Below, piece after piece: positions 40,174-48,204 of a DNA stretch of 48,204 nt. The notes under the pieces are model-generated. The model made no database searches. It saw nothing but the letters and a program-made list of their open reading frames with translations, and was not told the DNA's origin. The position numbers and the translations under genes are program-made. Origin of the DNA: Clostridiales bacterium (GTDB lineage Bacteria > Bacillota > Clostridia > Christensenellales > CAG-138); NCBI GenBank assembly GCA_015056105.1, contig SVGX01000005.1, forward strand, positions 1 through 48,204, read 5' to 3'. Numbering within the stretch: position 1 is the first letter of the stretch; each line of letters opens with the position of its first letter.

Positions 40174-40959
40174 ATGAAACGCATCCTGAAATATACGGCG
40201 CTCTTCCTTGCCCTTGCGGCGGTGCTTGCCCTTGCATCGGGCTGCATCCGTATCAGCATCGGCTCCCCCACGGTGAAGCTCGGCGGCGCGATGAAAACGC
40301 TCAGCGAGTCCGTCACCGTCGGCAAAGGCTGCCGGGTGGAACTTGACAACATGAGCTTCCTTGAGGATGGCGGCGTTTCCATCCGCATCCTTTACGGCGA
40401 AAACGCCGGCGTCACAGGCAGCGTACCGGAGGATATCTTCGATCACGGTTTCAAGATCACCGCGGATAACGGCGTGCTTCGCATCGCACCGAGAAAGCAT
40501 CTTTCCATCCATGCGGAGCGTTTCGAGCTGACCGTTACCGCCCCCTTCGATGAGATCGTCCTTTCGGGCGGCTACCCCATCGCCATCGATGCGGCGGGCG
40601 CAGAGTCGCTCTCCCTTGAAGTAAACGGCGCAGCCTCCGGTACGGTGGAAAACCTTGCGGTGCGCGAGCTTGAAGCGGAATTCTCCGGTGCCGGCGCCTT
40701 TGCTTTTACAGGTACTGCCGCGGAGGTAGAATTCACCGTGAACGGCGCCGGGGATATCGACGCCGCCCCCCTCACCGCAAAGCGGCTTGAAGCCGCCATC
40801 AACGGCGCAGGCGATATGGTGATCTCCGTTACCGACAGCCTTGAAGCGAAGATCGCCGGCGTGGGCAGCATCGAATACTACGGCGACCCCAGCGTGTCCC
40901 AGCAGATCGGCGGCATCGGCACCGTCACCCAGCGCAGCGCAGCGCTGCCGGGGGAGTAA
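40174..40959 (+). CDS. DUF2807 (GIN-domain) putative lipoprotein
   Basis: A 261-residue exported protein with a lipoprotein signal peptide ending in LALASGC. The mature part is a putative auto-transporter-adhesin head GIN domain (DUF2807): a repetitive beta-solenoid with recurring NGAAS, SGAGAF, NGAGDI and NGAGDM turns, ending GVGSIEYYGDPSV, which is characteristic of the family. AAGGAG seven bases upstream favours ATG 40174. It directly follows the NlpC/P60 gene (stop at 40171), so both act at the cell envelope. No binding partner is known for the family. Confidence 0.88.
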   Translation: MKRILKYTALFLALAAVLALASGCIRISIGSPTVKLGGAMKTLSESVTVGKGCRVELDNMSFLEDGGVSIRILYGENAGVTGSVPEDIFDHGFKITADNGVLRIAPRKHLSIHAERFELTVTAPFDEIVLSGGYPIAIDAAGAESLSLEVNGAASGTVENLAVRELEAEFSGAGAFAFTGTAAEVEFTVNGAGDIDAAPLTAKRLEAAINGAGDMVISVTDSLEAKIAGVGSIEYYGDPSVSQQIGGIGTVTQRSAALPGE

Positions 40960-40978
40960 ACGGAAACAGTGAAACAGA

Positions 40979-41013
40979 CAAACGGCCCGCACCGGAAGGT
41001 GCGGGCCGTTTTA
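40979..41013. terminator. Bidirectional terminator between the lipoprotein gene and ychF
   Basis: AAACGGCCCGCACC / GGTGCGGGCCGTTTT with loop GGAA; serves both convergent genes. Confidence 0.9.
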
Positions 41014-41023
41014 CATTTACTTT

Positions 41024-42112
41024 TTACACATTGAACCGGAACAGCACGATGTCGCCGTCCTGCACCACGTATTCCTTGCCTTCGGAGCGGATGAGACCTT
41101 TTTCCTTGCAGGCCTGCATGGTGCCGTGCTCCATAAGGGTATCGTAGGCCACGATCTCCGCGCGGATGAAGCCGCGCTCGAAATCCGTATGGATCTTGCC
41201 GGCAGCCTGGGGCGCCTTGGTGCCCCGCTCGATGGTCCATGCGCGGACTTCCTTCGGGCCGGCGGTCAGGTAGCTGATGAGGCCGAGGAGGCGGTAGCAG
41301 GTCTTGACGAGTTTATCAAGGCCGCTCTCACCAATGCCCAGTTCCTCAATGAAGGCGGCTTTTTCCTCGCTGGAAAGCTCCGCGATCTCCTCTTCCACCT
41401 TGGCGCAGACGGTGAGCGCTTCCGCACCCTCCGCCTTGGCGGCGGCGTACAGCTTGTCCACAAGGGGATTCTCCATGCCGATCTCGTCTTCCGCGATGTT
41501 GGCAACGTAGATGACAGGCTTCGTGGTCAAAAGGAACATGGCCTTCACGGCGGCCTTTTCATCATCGGTCAGCTCCATGGTGCGCACGGGTTTGCCGCTT
41601 TCAAGGTGCGCCTTGATGCGCTCGCAGAGGGCCGCTTCCGCCATGAACACCTTGTCGCCGCCCTTGCTGTTCTTGCGGGCGCGCTCGCCGCGGCGCTCCA
41701 CGGTGTCGATATCCGCAAAGACGAGTTCGAGATTGATGGTCTCCATATCGCGGACGGGGTCCACGCTGCCATCCACATGGACGATGTTTTCATCCTCAAA
41801 GCAGCGTACCACATGCACGATGGCGTCCACCTCGCGGATGTGAGAAAGGAACTTGTTGCCAAGGCCCTCGCCCTTATACGCGCCGCGCACAAGGCCGGCG
41901 ATATCCACGAATTCGATGGTGGTGGGGGTCAGCTTTTCCGGGTTGTGCATCTTGGCGAGCACATCGAGCCGCTCATCCGGCACGGGGACGATGCCCACGT
42001 TGGGTTCGATGGTGCAGAAGGGGTAGTTGGCGGCCTGTGCGCCCGCCTGGGTGATCGCGTTGAAAAGGGTGCTTTTGCCCACGTTGGGCAGGCCGACGAC
42101 GCCGAGTTTCAT
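41024..42112 (-). CDS. ychF: Obg-family ATPase/GTPase YchF
   Basis: A 362-residue YchF/OLA1 protein. The P loop GLPNVGKST is at residues 7-15, switch II is DIAGLVRGAYKGEGLGN, and the G4 region NIAED departs from NKxD, as expected of this ATP-preferring family. A coiled-coil insertion and the C-terminal TGS domain (AWTIERGTKAPQAAG...IHTDFERGFIRAEI) complete the protein. It binds ribosomes and is linked to oxidative-stress control. GGAGATCGAAGATAT precedes the ATG. It is monocistronic. Confidence 0.98.
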   Translation of the reverse strand: MKLGVVGLPNVGKSTLFNAITQAGAQAANYPFCTIEPNVGIVPVPDERLDVLAKMHNPEKLTPTTIEFVDIAGLVRGAYKGEGLGNKFLSHIREVDAIVHVVRCFEDENIVHVDGSVDPVRDMETINLELVFADIDTVERRGERARKNSKGGDKVFMAEAALCERIKAHLESGKPVRTMELTDDEKAAVKAMFLLTTKPVIYVANIAEDEIGMENPLVDKLYAAAKAEGAEALTVCAKVEEEIAELSSEEKAAFIEELGIGESGLDKLVKTCYRLLGLISYLTAGPKEVRAWTIERGTKAPQAAGKIHTDFERGFIRAEIVAYDTLMEHGTMQACKEKGLIRSEGKEYVVQDGDIVLFRFNV

Positions 42113-42183
42113 ATATCTTCGATCTCCTTAAAAGAGCATAATTTAACAAATACATGATACCATAAAGGCAAGTTGGTCTCAAG

Positions 42184-42221
42184 GAAAAAGTTATGCCCCC
42201 GGGAACGGTTCCCGGGGGCAT
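42184..42221 (-). terminator. Terminator of the VWA surface protein gene
   Basis: A 29-nt near-perfect palindrome (42193-42221; ATGCCCCCGGGAAC arm) followed on the minus strand by AACTTTTTCC. Confidence 0.8.
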
Positions 42222-42247
42222 GCTGTGTTTTGTGCGTTTATAACGGG

Positions 42248-45124
42248 TTATCGTTTATCCTTCGGCCTGCGGCAAAAGTGCGGCGCGCTGAGCGCAGCGG
42301 CGATCAGCGCAGCGGCACCAAGCAGCCAAAGGGGGAAGGAGGCGGCGTGATCGCCTGTGCCCGGGGGCGCCATGGGCGCAGGCGTCTGCAGCGGTGTGAC
42401 ATCCGGCGTGGAGGACGGTGTCGGCATCGGTGTGGAAGAGGGCGTCGGCATCGGTGTAGAAGAGGGAGTCGGTGTCGGTGTAGAAGAGGGCGTCGGTGTC
42501 GGCGTGGAAGAGGGCGTCGGCAGCGGCACCGCCGGTGCAATGTGCAGCCTGCCGTTGTTGCCAAGGGTGGCACCCACCACGAAAACATGATCCGGATCGT
42601 TCACGTTGTGGCCTTCAATATCCACATAGGGCAAGTTCCGGTAAGCAAGGGTTTCGGTGGTGTTTTCCGTTTTTGCAAGGGTATAGTTGGAAAAATCAAG
42701 GTGGACGGTATCTGCGGGGAAATACCAGACACCCTCCGCATTCTGCTTCAGCGCCGGGATGTTATCCTCCGTCAGCACGGCTTTGCTGTATACCGTTTCC
42801 CGCATCAGGGCATTGCCGTTCTTTTTGTAAACGACTGCACCCTTATAAAGCGTATCCTCCGTATCCGGGCGTTCGCCGGTGTAAGGCACGGTTCCCGCAT
42901 CGTCCGCAAAGAGAAGCGTATTCTCCCTGTAATAGTAGCGGCCGTTTTCGTGGGAGGGGAAGAAATAGGAGTAGGCGTTTTTCTTGTTGTATCCCACGCT
43001 GCCGTCCTGCTCATAGCGGTTGGCATAGAAATTCACCGTGCCGTCCGCATTGGTGTTAGCGGCAAGGTATTCTTCGCTGACGGTCTCCTGCAGCGTATCC
43101 GCCGTGACGGCAGGATCAAGGCCTACCTCGTATACAAGGCGGATGGGGTTTTCCGCGCCGGTGACGGCAAGCTCTTCCGGCATGCCCCCGTCGTCAAGAT
43201 GTACATCATAGCTGACGGTGGGGATCAGCGCGGCAGGAATGGCAAAGACCACATCCTGGTGGCCGGTGCTGATCTCCTCACGCACCTGCACGGTGGCATA
43301 CAGCAGGTCCGTATCCATCACAAAGTTTTCAACGTTTACATGGGCAAGGTAGCCGTAAGAGCGGATCCTGTAAGCCGCGTTTGCCGGATCGGCGGTAACG
43401 CCCTCATCCCAGAAGCCGATGTATTTGCCGTCCGCATCTGCATACCAGCCGATGTAGTTGGAATATTCCGTGCTGCTGGTGTAGCTGAGCTGCCCGCTGC
43501 TTTCGGCAGCGGCCACAAGCGCCTTTGCGGTATCCGCATCGCTGATGCCAAGGCGTGCCTGCACGGCTTTCAGCATCGCCTCGCCCTTTGCGGTCAGCTG
43601 ATCCGGGAAACCCAGTTCACCGCTGCCGCCGCCGAAGTTTTTGGCAAGGCGCGCGCCGGTATGGATCTCGCCGTGGATCTCAATGCCCTTGATCTCCTTT
43701 ACCTGCATGTATTCGCCCACCTGATCGAGAAGGGCGATGTTCCCCTCAAGGTTATGGTCGCCTCCCTCCACAAGGGTGGGATAATAGCGGCTCTGCAGGC
43801 TGATTTTTGATACAACGTCGGTGAAGGTATCCGCAAGGTCAGAAGCATCCTCTGCGGTAAAATGCTGATCCACATACAGTCGTTGGTTCGCCGATGAAGG
43901 GAAGCTTATGCCGTTGACAGTGGTACGCTTTACGGTGCAGGTGCCCGAAACGGAGGGATAGTTGTAATCTGATTCGCTGCCGGAATAAGTTTTATAGGAA
44001 AGGGTAACGCCGGCAGGATCGCTGATGAGGGTATCCCAATAACCGTTGATGATGCTGTTGTTCTGGTTGGCGGGGTCCATCACATCATAGCTGATGCTGG
44101 TGCCAAGGCTCAGCGTGTAGAAAAGGGGCGTGGTCTCATCTCCGTAAAGTACATCCGCTACGGCCTTGGCATAGGCAGCCGTCAGCTGGGTCAGGAAATC
44201 CGTTTCGTTGGGGTCCCGGTTGGCCACACGGTTGTTGCCCATAATGGCATCGGTTTTGTCCCGGTTGGCAAAATCGTTTGTGGCGGCAGTGGGTTCGCCG
44301 TCGGACATAAAGACGAACACGGGGGTGCGGTCCTTGTCGCCGCTGCCGGGGGCTGCGGCGACAAACTGGTTGAGGGCGTCAAGAATACCAAGCTGAGCAT
44401 AGGTGCCCGCAACGGAAGCAAGCTCCAGCTTTGTTTCTGCAACGGCGGTACCCCTCTCGGTGGTAACGCCGCTGTTCACCTGCACGGATACCATTTTGTT
44501 TGACTGTGTGGTATAGGTCAAATACTTACCTTCATTCTCCTTGTAGCGGTCGAGAGGCAAAAGCACCATGCTGTGGTCTTTGGTGGCCTGTGTCGTCACC
44601 GTGGGGCCGCCGTAATAAATGCATACACCCACCCGGTTCAGCGGATTCAGCGTCTGCAGCTTTGTGATGCTGTCGTTCACGGCGCGCAGCATGGTGGGAA
44701 CCGTTACGGTGTTGTTGCCGCTGTACATGGAGCTGGAAAGATCCAGGATCAGCATGGTATCGGTTGGGGAATAGGCTTCGCCCGTAACGGATTCATTGGA
44801 GGCGATGGCCGAAAGGGCCACAAGAAAGCTGTCGTTCCCATCCCCCATGCTGACATCGGAAAAAGCGGAAGCATCGGTATAAACGGATTTATCCGTCCAA
44901 ATGCCGCCGGCAAACTCCGTGGTCATCTTATCAGGGCCAAAATAGTCCTTCCAGGTATCTTTGCTGTCAGGATCCGCAACGCGGGTATCCTCCGCCAGCG
45001 CATAAGCTGTTTCCAGCGTTTTGCCAAAGGGGAGGCCCGTCACGGAAAGCGCAAGGATGACAAAAAAGGCAATGCCCCTCAGCGCCGTTTTCCTGCGGGA
45101 AGCTGTTTTCTTTGTGTTATGCAT
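42248..45124 (-). CDS. VWA-domain cell-wall-anchored protein
   Basis: A 958-residue surface protein: signal peptide (hydrophobic RGIAFFVILALSVTGLPFG), a von Willebrand A domain (about 120-430) with the MIDAS motif DLSSS (Asp128, Ser130, Ser132) and FVFMSDGEPTAA later, beta-rich Cna-like modules, then five copies of a TPxPTPSS spacer. It ends in a sorting signal, PPGTGDH, a hydrophobic segment and RRPKDKR. Such proteins act as adhesins or pilus subunits. GAGGTGACCTT precedes the ATG. The sorting motif departs from LPXTG at the first residue. No sortase or pilin genes are adjacent. Confidence 0.9.
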   Translation of the reverse strand: MHNTKKTASRRKTALRGIAFFVILALSVTGLPFGKTLETAYALAEDTRVADPDSKDTWKDYFGPDKMTTEFAGGIWTDKSVYTDASAFSDVSMGDGNDSFLVALSAIASNESVTGEAYSPTDTMLILDLSSSMYSGNNTVTVPTMLRAVNDSITKLQTLNPLNRVGVCIYYGGPTVTTQATKDHSMVLLPLDRYKENEGKYLTYTTQSNKMVSVQVNSGVTTERGTAVAETKLELASVAGTYAQLGILDALNQFVAAAPGSGDKDRTPVFVFMSDGEPTAATNDFANRDKTDAIMGNNRVANRDPNETDFLTQLTAAYAKAVADVLYGDETTPLFYTLSLGTSISYDVMDPANQNNSIINGYWDTLISDPAGVTLSYKTYSGSESDYNYPSVSGTCTVKRTTVNGISFPSSANQRLYVDQHFTAEDASDLADTFTDVVSKISLQSRYYPTLVEGGDHNLEGNIALLDQVGEYMQVKEIKGIEIHGEIHTGARLAKNFGGGSGELGFPDQLTAKGEAMLKAVQARLGISDADTAKALVAAAESSGQLSYTSSTEYSNYIGWYADADGKYIGFWDEGVTADPANAAYRIRSYGYLAHVNVENFVMDTDLLYATVQVREEISTGHQDVVFAIPAALIPTVSYDVHLDDGGMPEELAVTGAENPIRLVYEVGLDPAVTADTLQETVSEEYLAANTNADGTVNFYANRYEQDGSVGYNKKNAYSYFFPSHENGRYYYRENTLLFADDAGTVPYTGERPDTEDTLYKGAVVYKKNGNALMRETVYSKAVLTEDNIPALKQNAEGVWYFPADTVHLDFSNYTLAKTENTTETLAYRNLPYVDIEGHNVNDPDHVFVVGATLGNNGRLHIAPAVPLPTPSSTPTPTPSSTPTPTPSSTPMPTPSSTPMPTPSSTPDVTPLQTPAPMAPPGTGDHAASFPLWLLGAAALIAAALSAPHFCRRPKDKR
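42405..42524 (-). repeat. Five in-frame 24-bp repeats (Pro/Thr/Ser wall spacer)
   Basis: Units of 24 bp at 42405, 42429, 42453, 42477 and 42501 differ by a few substitutions and encode an eight-residue TPxPTPSS-type spacer just before the cell-wall anchor. Copy number is likely to vary between strains. Confidence 0.85.
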
Positions 45125-45217
45125 AAGGTCACCTCACTCTATTCAAATCTTTAAACTTTTGTTCAAACGTATCCTTGCATCCGATTCTTTTTTACATTAT
45201 GATGCCGCTTTTGTTTT

Positions 45218-45246
45218 ATTATATCCCTGTTGTGTTTCCGATGCAA
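45218..45246 (-). promoter_or_regulatory. Promoter of the VWA surface protein gene
   Basis: Minus strand TTGCAT (45246-45241), 17 bp, TATAAT (45223-45218), about 94 bp before the ATG. Confidence 0.6.
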
Positions 45247-45307
45247 GCCGTACGCCTCTCCCTTTTATGCCGCGCGGATCAAAGCCCGTTTTCCATGTAA
45301 GCCGCCC

Positions 45308-45336
45308 TTGTCAAACGGCAGTGAAAAAGCTATACT
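45308..45336 (+). promoter_or_regulatory. Promoter of tilS-hpt
   Basis: TTGTCA (45308-45313), 17 bp, TATACT (45331-45336), 61 bp before the tilS ATG. It is back to back with the VWA gene promoter. Confidence 0.7.
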
Positions 45337-45396
45337 AAAGGGTACAATCTTATTTCTCTGTTACCTATCGATATGGCGGCAGCACCGGAGGGATGT

Positions 45397-46803
45397 ATGC
45401 ACCGGCGCACAGCGGAATACGCAAAACAGCATGGGCTTTTTGAAGCGGGATCGACCGTCGTCGCGGGCGTAAGCGGCGGCGCGGATTCGGTCGCGCTTTT
45501 GTATATCCTCAAAAGCCTTGAAAGCGATCTTTCCATCCGCGTATGCGCTGCCCATTTCAACCACCGCATCCGGGGCGAAAGCGCGGACAGGGATGAAAAC
45601 TTTGTCCGGGAGCTGTGCAAAAGGCTTGCCGTGCCCCTTCTTTGCGGCGGCGCGGATGTGCCACAAGCCGCAAGGGAAGAGGGCAAAACACTGGAACAGG
45701 CTGCCAGGGATCTTCGCTATACTTTTTTGGAAGAAGCGCGGCAGCATTTCGGCGCGGATTCCGTCGCCGTGGCGCACCATATGGATGACCAGGCGGAAAC
45801 GGTGCTGATGCACCTTGTCCGCGGCGCGGGCCTTACGGGGCTTTGCGGGATGCAGCCGAAGCGGGACAGGATCGTAAGGCCGCTGCTGTTTGCCCGAAGG
45901 GATGAAATAGAGGCATACCTTGCGCAGCGCAGCATCCCCTGCAGAACGGATGAGACCAATCTGCAAAGGGAAGGCGCGCGAAACCGTATCCGCCTTGATG
46001 TGATGCCCTACCTTTCCGCTCACCTCAATGAAAACGCAGCGGAAAACATTGCACGCGCCGCGCTGCTGCTTGCGGAGGACGAAGGATACCTTGCGCAGGA
46101 AGCGCAGCGGGCTCTCCTTGCCGCAAAACGGGATGAGAACGCTTACGACAGGCAGGCGCTCCTTGCTTTGGCACCGCCCATCCGTTCCCGATCGCTCAGG
46201 ATCGCCCTTGCCCTTGCGGGGGCGGAAAAGGATGTGGAGAAAAAGCATATCGAGGCGGTGACATCGCTGCTTGCGGCGGAAACGGGGGCTTCCCTCGACC
46301 TTCCCGCCGTGCGGGCGGAAACGGAATATGCGCGGATCCGATTTGTTCCCGCCTGTACGGAAAAAACAGCCGCCGCCTATGAAACGCCGCTGAACCTTTG
46401 CGGGGAAACAAGGACACCCCTGGGCAGCTTTTTTGCGGAGGAGACCGACCCGAAGGAGTTTGCGCCGGATGGCTTCACCGCCAATTTCGACAGGGACAAG
46501 CTGCCCGGCGGCCTTACCGTGCGCACGCGGCGGCCGGGGGACAGGTTTTTTCCCTTGAACGGGCCCGGGCGGCGCAAGCTGAAGGAATATCTGATCGACA
46601 AAAAAGTCCCCCGAAGGGAGCGGGATGTGCCGCTGATCGCGGCGGGGGAGGAAGTGCTCTTCCTGCCGGGATTTACGGCAGCGGAAACGGTGAAGGTGGA
46701 TGGGGAAACGAAACGCATCCTCCGGGTGCGCTATATCCCGAATGAACAGAACCGATCTGCAAATATGCGATCATATATACATATCATCAATCAGGGGGAA
46801 TGA
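45397..46803 (+). CDS. tilS: tRNA(Ile)-lysidine synthase
   Basis: A 468-residue TilS that converts C34 of the CAU-anticodon tRNA-Ile to lysidine using ATP and lysine, so that it reads AUA. The PP-loop SGGADS is at residues 26-31; HFNHRIRGESADRDE, VAHHMDDQAETVLM and GARNRIRLDVMP follow, and the C-terminal TilS domain (GGLTVRTRRPGDRF, LKEYLIDKKVPRRERD) lies at about 370-445. I place the start at ATG 45397, four to five bases after GGAGGG; the reading from 45373 lacks a ribosome site. It overlaps the hpt leader and forms the classic tilS-hpt pair. Confidence 0.96.
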   Translation: MHRRTAEYAKQHGLFEAGSTVVAGVSGGADSVALLYILKSLESDLSIRVCAAHFNHRIRGESADRDENFVRELCKRLAVPLLCGGADVPQAAREEGKTLEQAARDLRYTFLEEARQHFGADSVAVAHHMDDQAETVLMHLVRGAGLTGLCGMQPKRDRIVRPLLFARRDEIEAYLAQRSIPCRTDETNLQREGARNRIRLDVMPYLSAHLNENAAENIARAALLLAEDEGYLAQEAQRALLAAKRDENAYDRQALLALAPPIRSRSLRIALALAGAEKDVEKKHIEAVTSLLAAETGASLDLPAVRAETEYARIRFVPACTEKTAAAYETPLNLCGETRTPLGSFFAEETDPKEFAPDGFTANFDRDKLPGGLTVRTRRPGDRFFPLNGPGRRKLKEYLIDKKVPRRERDVPLIAAGEEVLFLPGFTAAETVKVDGETKRILRVRYIPNEQNRSANMRSYIHIINQGE

Positions 46804-46805
46804 TT

Positions 46806-47351
46806 ATGGCAGAAAAGACCGATATGAACAAAGATGTCAGCAAGATCCTTGTGAGCGAGGAAGAGATCCATGCCCGCGTAAAGGAGATGGGCAAACAGCT
46901 TTCCGAAGAGTACGAAGGCAAGAATGTGGTGCTCGTGTGCATCCTTCGGGGCGCGGTGCATTTCTTCTCCGACCTTGCCCGCGCGATGACCTGCCATATG
47001 GAGATGGATTTCATGTCCATTTCAAGCTACGGCAACGGCAGAAAGACCTCCGGCATCGTGCGGATCGCCAAGGATGTGGATACCAACATCACGGGGCGGC
47101 ACGTGCTCATCGTGGAGGATATTATGGACAGCGGCCTGACTCTCAATTATCTGACCAAGCTTCTCAGGGAACGGCAGCCCGCATCCCTCAAGATCGCATG
47201 CCTGCTCGACAAGCCTTCCCGCCGGGAATGCGATATCACGCCGGATTACTGCGGTTTTGTGATCCCCAACGAATTCGTACTGGGTTACGGCCTTGATTAT
47301 GACGGCTATTACCGCAACCTGCCCTATGTGGGTGTGTTCAAACAGGAATAA
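46806..47351 (+). CDS. hpt: Hypoxanthine phosphoribosyltransferase
   Basis: A 181-residue purine salvage enzyme converting hypoxanthine or guanine plus PRPP to IMP or GMP. The PRPP-binding motif VLIVEDIMDSGLTL (about 100-113), the VCILRGAVHFFSDL loop near the start and CGFVIPNEFVLGYGLDY near the C-terminus identify it. AGGGGGA with seven-base spacing selects ATG 46806 over the ATG at 46800. It is co-transcribed with tilS; the ftsH gene that often follows in Firmicutes is absent, and a terminator comes instead. Confidence 0.97.
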   Translation: MAEKTDMNKDVSKILVSEEEIHARVKEMGKQLSEEYEGKNVVLVCILRGAVHFFSDLARAMTCHMEMDFMSISSYGNGRKTSGIVRIAKDVDTNITGRHVLIVEDIMDSGLTLNYLTKLLRERQPASLKIACLLDKPSRRECDITPDYCGFVIPNEFVLGYGLDYDGYYRNLPYVGVFKQE

Positions 47352-47364
47352 ACGCCTTACAAGG

Positions 47365-47396
47365 AAAAAGAGCTTTCCGGCGGGGAAGCTCTTTTT
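47365..47396 (+). terminator. Terminator of tilS-hpt
   Basis: AAAAAGAGCTT.CC / GG.AAGCTCTTTTTG, 14 bp after the hpt stop. Confidence 0.85.
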
Positions 47397-47402
47397 GTAT
47401 CA

Positions 47403-47442
47403 GGAAAACCGCCTGCCGGCTGATGCCGGCAGGCGGTTTTCC
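47403..47442 (-). terminator. Terminator of the GNAT gene
   Basis: An 18-bp perfect stem (arms 47403-47420 and 47425-47442, loop TGAT); the right arm ends in the gene's stop codon. Confidence 0.8.
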
Positions 47443-47912
47443 TACAGCGTTTTTTCCACGAAAACGGTGTGTTCGTTTCGCCAAAGCTCACGGAAGCCTT
47501 CCCGGAGGAAGAGGGAAAGGGAAGAGTTATCGGCGGCGATATCATCCGCCAGTTTTTCGATGCCCCGCTCCTTTGCGGCTTCGCAAAGCAGGCGGAGGGC
47601 TAAAGTGCCGTACCCTTTGCCGCGGTGGCGCGCCTCCACAATGATGCTTACGATGTGGGCATGACAGGCTTCATCATAGCGCCATGCGGCTTCGCCCACG
47701 AACAGACGGCGGTCGGCATCATAAAGATAGCGGTAAAAGCGAAGGGACGCCGGGGCATTGAGCCATTTTTCATACCATGGCGCCCATGCTTCCCGGGGGA
47801 AAGGGACGGTGCCGCCCCATTTTGCGTTATAAGCCATGGTCGCTTCATCGCCGATGAGGGCGGCGCGGAAGGAAAGCTCTTCGAGGGAAGGGCGGTAAAG
47901 GGTGAGCATCAT
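47442..47912 (-). CDS. GNAT-family N-acetyltransferase
   Basis: A 156-residue GNAT protein. Motif A, the acetyl-CoA pyrophosphate loop, is EARHRGKGYGTLALRLLCEA (R/QxxGxG/A pattern), preceded by the AHIVSIIVE strand and followed by ADDIAADNSSLSLFLREGF, the C-terminal motif B. The substrate amine is unknown. AGAGGAATGT precedes the ATG. It lies 13 bp behind a partial gene on the same strand, so the two are probably co-transcribed. Confidence 0.9.
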   Translation of the reverse strand: MMLTLYRPSLEELSFRAALIGDEATMAYNAKWGGTVPFPREAWAPWYEKWLNAPASLRFYRYLYDADRRLFVGEAAWRYDEACHAHIVSIIVEARHRGKGYGTLALRLLCEAAKERGIEKLADDIAADNSSLSLFLREGFRELWRNEHTVFVEKTL

Positions 47913-47925
47913 ACATTCCTCTTTT

Positions 47926-48204
47926 TTACTCGTTCAGGCGGATGGGAACGCCCTCCGCTTTCGGGGCGGTGAAATCCCGAAGGGCGGCGGTCAGGTTTTC
48001 CTTCTGCGCGGCGGTGAGAAGGCGCCTCAGATAATCAAGTCCCGACACGCCCACAAGCTCAAAGAGCATGGCGGTAACTTTGCCGAGTTCCGGCAGCTCA
48101 TCGAAGATGACGGTGATGCCCGTTTCCCGGATCCGGAAACGCAGGATGCGGGCGTTGGGCGTTTCGGTGAGGGAAAGGAGCACCGTAAGGGAAAAGCCGT
48201 CTTC
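47926..48204 (-). CDS. Unrecognised protein, 5' end outside window
   Basis: The last 92 codons of a minus-strand gene that continues past the right edge; the frame is open to 48204 (EDGFSLTVLLSLTETPNARI). The visible part is soluble, with a beta hairpin (ARILRFRIRETGITVIFDEL) and amphipathic helices ending in APKAEGVPIRLNE. No motif is recognised. It shares a transcript with the GNAT gene downstream. Confidence 0.6.
   Translation of the reverse strand, partial: EDGFSLTVLLSLTETPNARILRFRIRETGITVIFDELPELGKVTAMLFELVGVSGLDYLRRLLTAAQKENLTAALRDFTAPKAEGVPIRLNE

Noticed and set aside
42405-42524. Short regular repeats considered as a CRISPR array
   Set aside because: The 24-bp units are contiguous without spacers and lie in frame in the VWA protein gene.
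45125-45396. Riboswitch or T-box between the VWA gene and tilS
   Set aside because: The interval is explained by two back-to-back SigA promoters; no conserved aptamer motif was seen.
1-48204. Prophage, insertion sequence or integrase
   Set aside because: No transposase, integrase, portal, terminase or tail gene is present; only small repeat elements and tRNA-end duplications suggest past mobile DNA.

Overview
The window looks like a chromosomal segment of a low-virulence-profile Gram-positive anaerobe of the class Clostridia (Bacillota), with fairly GC-rich coding sequence. The evidence is the gene set: uppP, pepV, yhaM, a DUF896 protein, a DUF1846 protein, a LytTR/GHKL two-component pair, PxTG-type cell-wall sorting signals, a Spo0A-like small protein, strong GGAGG ribosome binding sites and SigA-type promoters. 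Two clostridial-style dispersed repeat families and a xanthine dehydrogenase/purine breakdown island fit a gut anaerobe. The species cannot be named from sequence alone. No rRNA, CRISPR array, transposase, integrase or complete prophage is visible.

Layout. 1-2577 (minus): an operon of a family III CoA-transferase, a short-chain dehydrogenase and an HMG-CoA-synthase-like thiolase (cut by the window edge), a set resembling the Bbs-type acyl-CoA pathway. 2578-3545: divergent promoters, a small XRE regulator with a three-palindrome operator, and a small Spo0A-C-like protein, bracketed by a duplicated 3' fragment of the next gene. 3618-5286 (minus): an aldo-keto reductase with two Fe-S motifs and a CBM9-like protein. 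5543-7344 (plus): a beta-CASP metallo-beta-lactamase plus an unrecognised 179-residue partner. 7391-9499 (minus): a WYL regulator plus a PD-(D/E)XK-like protein. 9625-10785: CapA family. 10967-14481: a cell-wall protein and a Ser/Thr kinase that point away from each other and have both lost their 5' ends at one junction near 13390. 14584-23465: DUF896 protein, glutamine synthetase, a beta-helix cell-wall protein, a LytTR regulator and histidine kinase, uppP with a small overlooked ORF behind it, and pepV. 23697-27248: CBS protein, DUF1846 protein, ECF sigma factor and anti-sigma factor.

27304-36410 is the functional centre: a divergent purine-catabolism island. Minus strand: ade-xdhA-xdhB-xdhC (adenine to hypoxanthine, then hydroxylation by a molybdenum enzyme). 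Plus strand: hyuA-mocA-guaD (ring-opening amidohydrolase, Mo cofactor cytidylyltransferase, guanine deaminase). The plus operon is preceded by a purine-riboswitch-like aptamer (33018-33091) whose P1 3' strand also forms the base of an intrinsic terminator. This predicts that purine binding turns the catabolic genes on.

36501-37675: two tRNA-Ser genes followed by about 950 bp without genes, made of tRNA-3'-end-derived tandem units, an 88-bp inverted-repeat element and dispersed hairpin repeats. 37679-38332: an XRE regulator and a Cys-rich protein, divergent, with two near-identical palindromic operators 31 bp apart. 38410-48204: yhaM, an NlpC/P60 protein and a DUF2807 lipoprotein, ychF, a VWA-domain cell-wall protein, tilS-hpt, a GNAT acetyltransferase and a partial unknown gene.

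The strongest leads are the variant purine riboswitch on a catabolic operon, the head-to-head truncation at about 13390, the two uncharacterised gene pairs at 5543-9499, and the self-contained XRE/Cys-rich module at 37679-38332.
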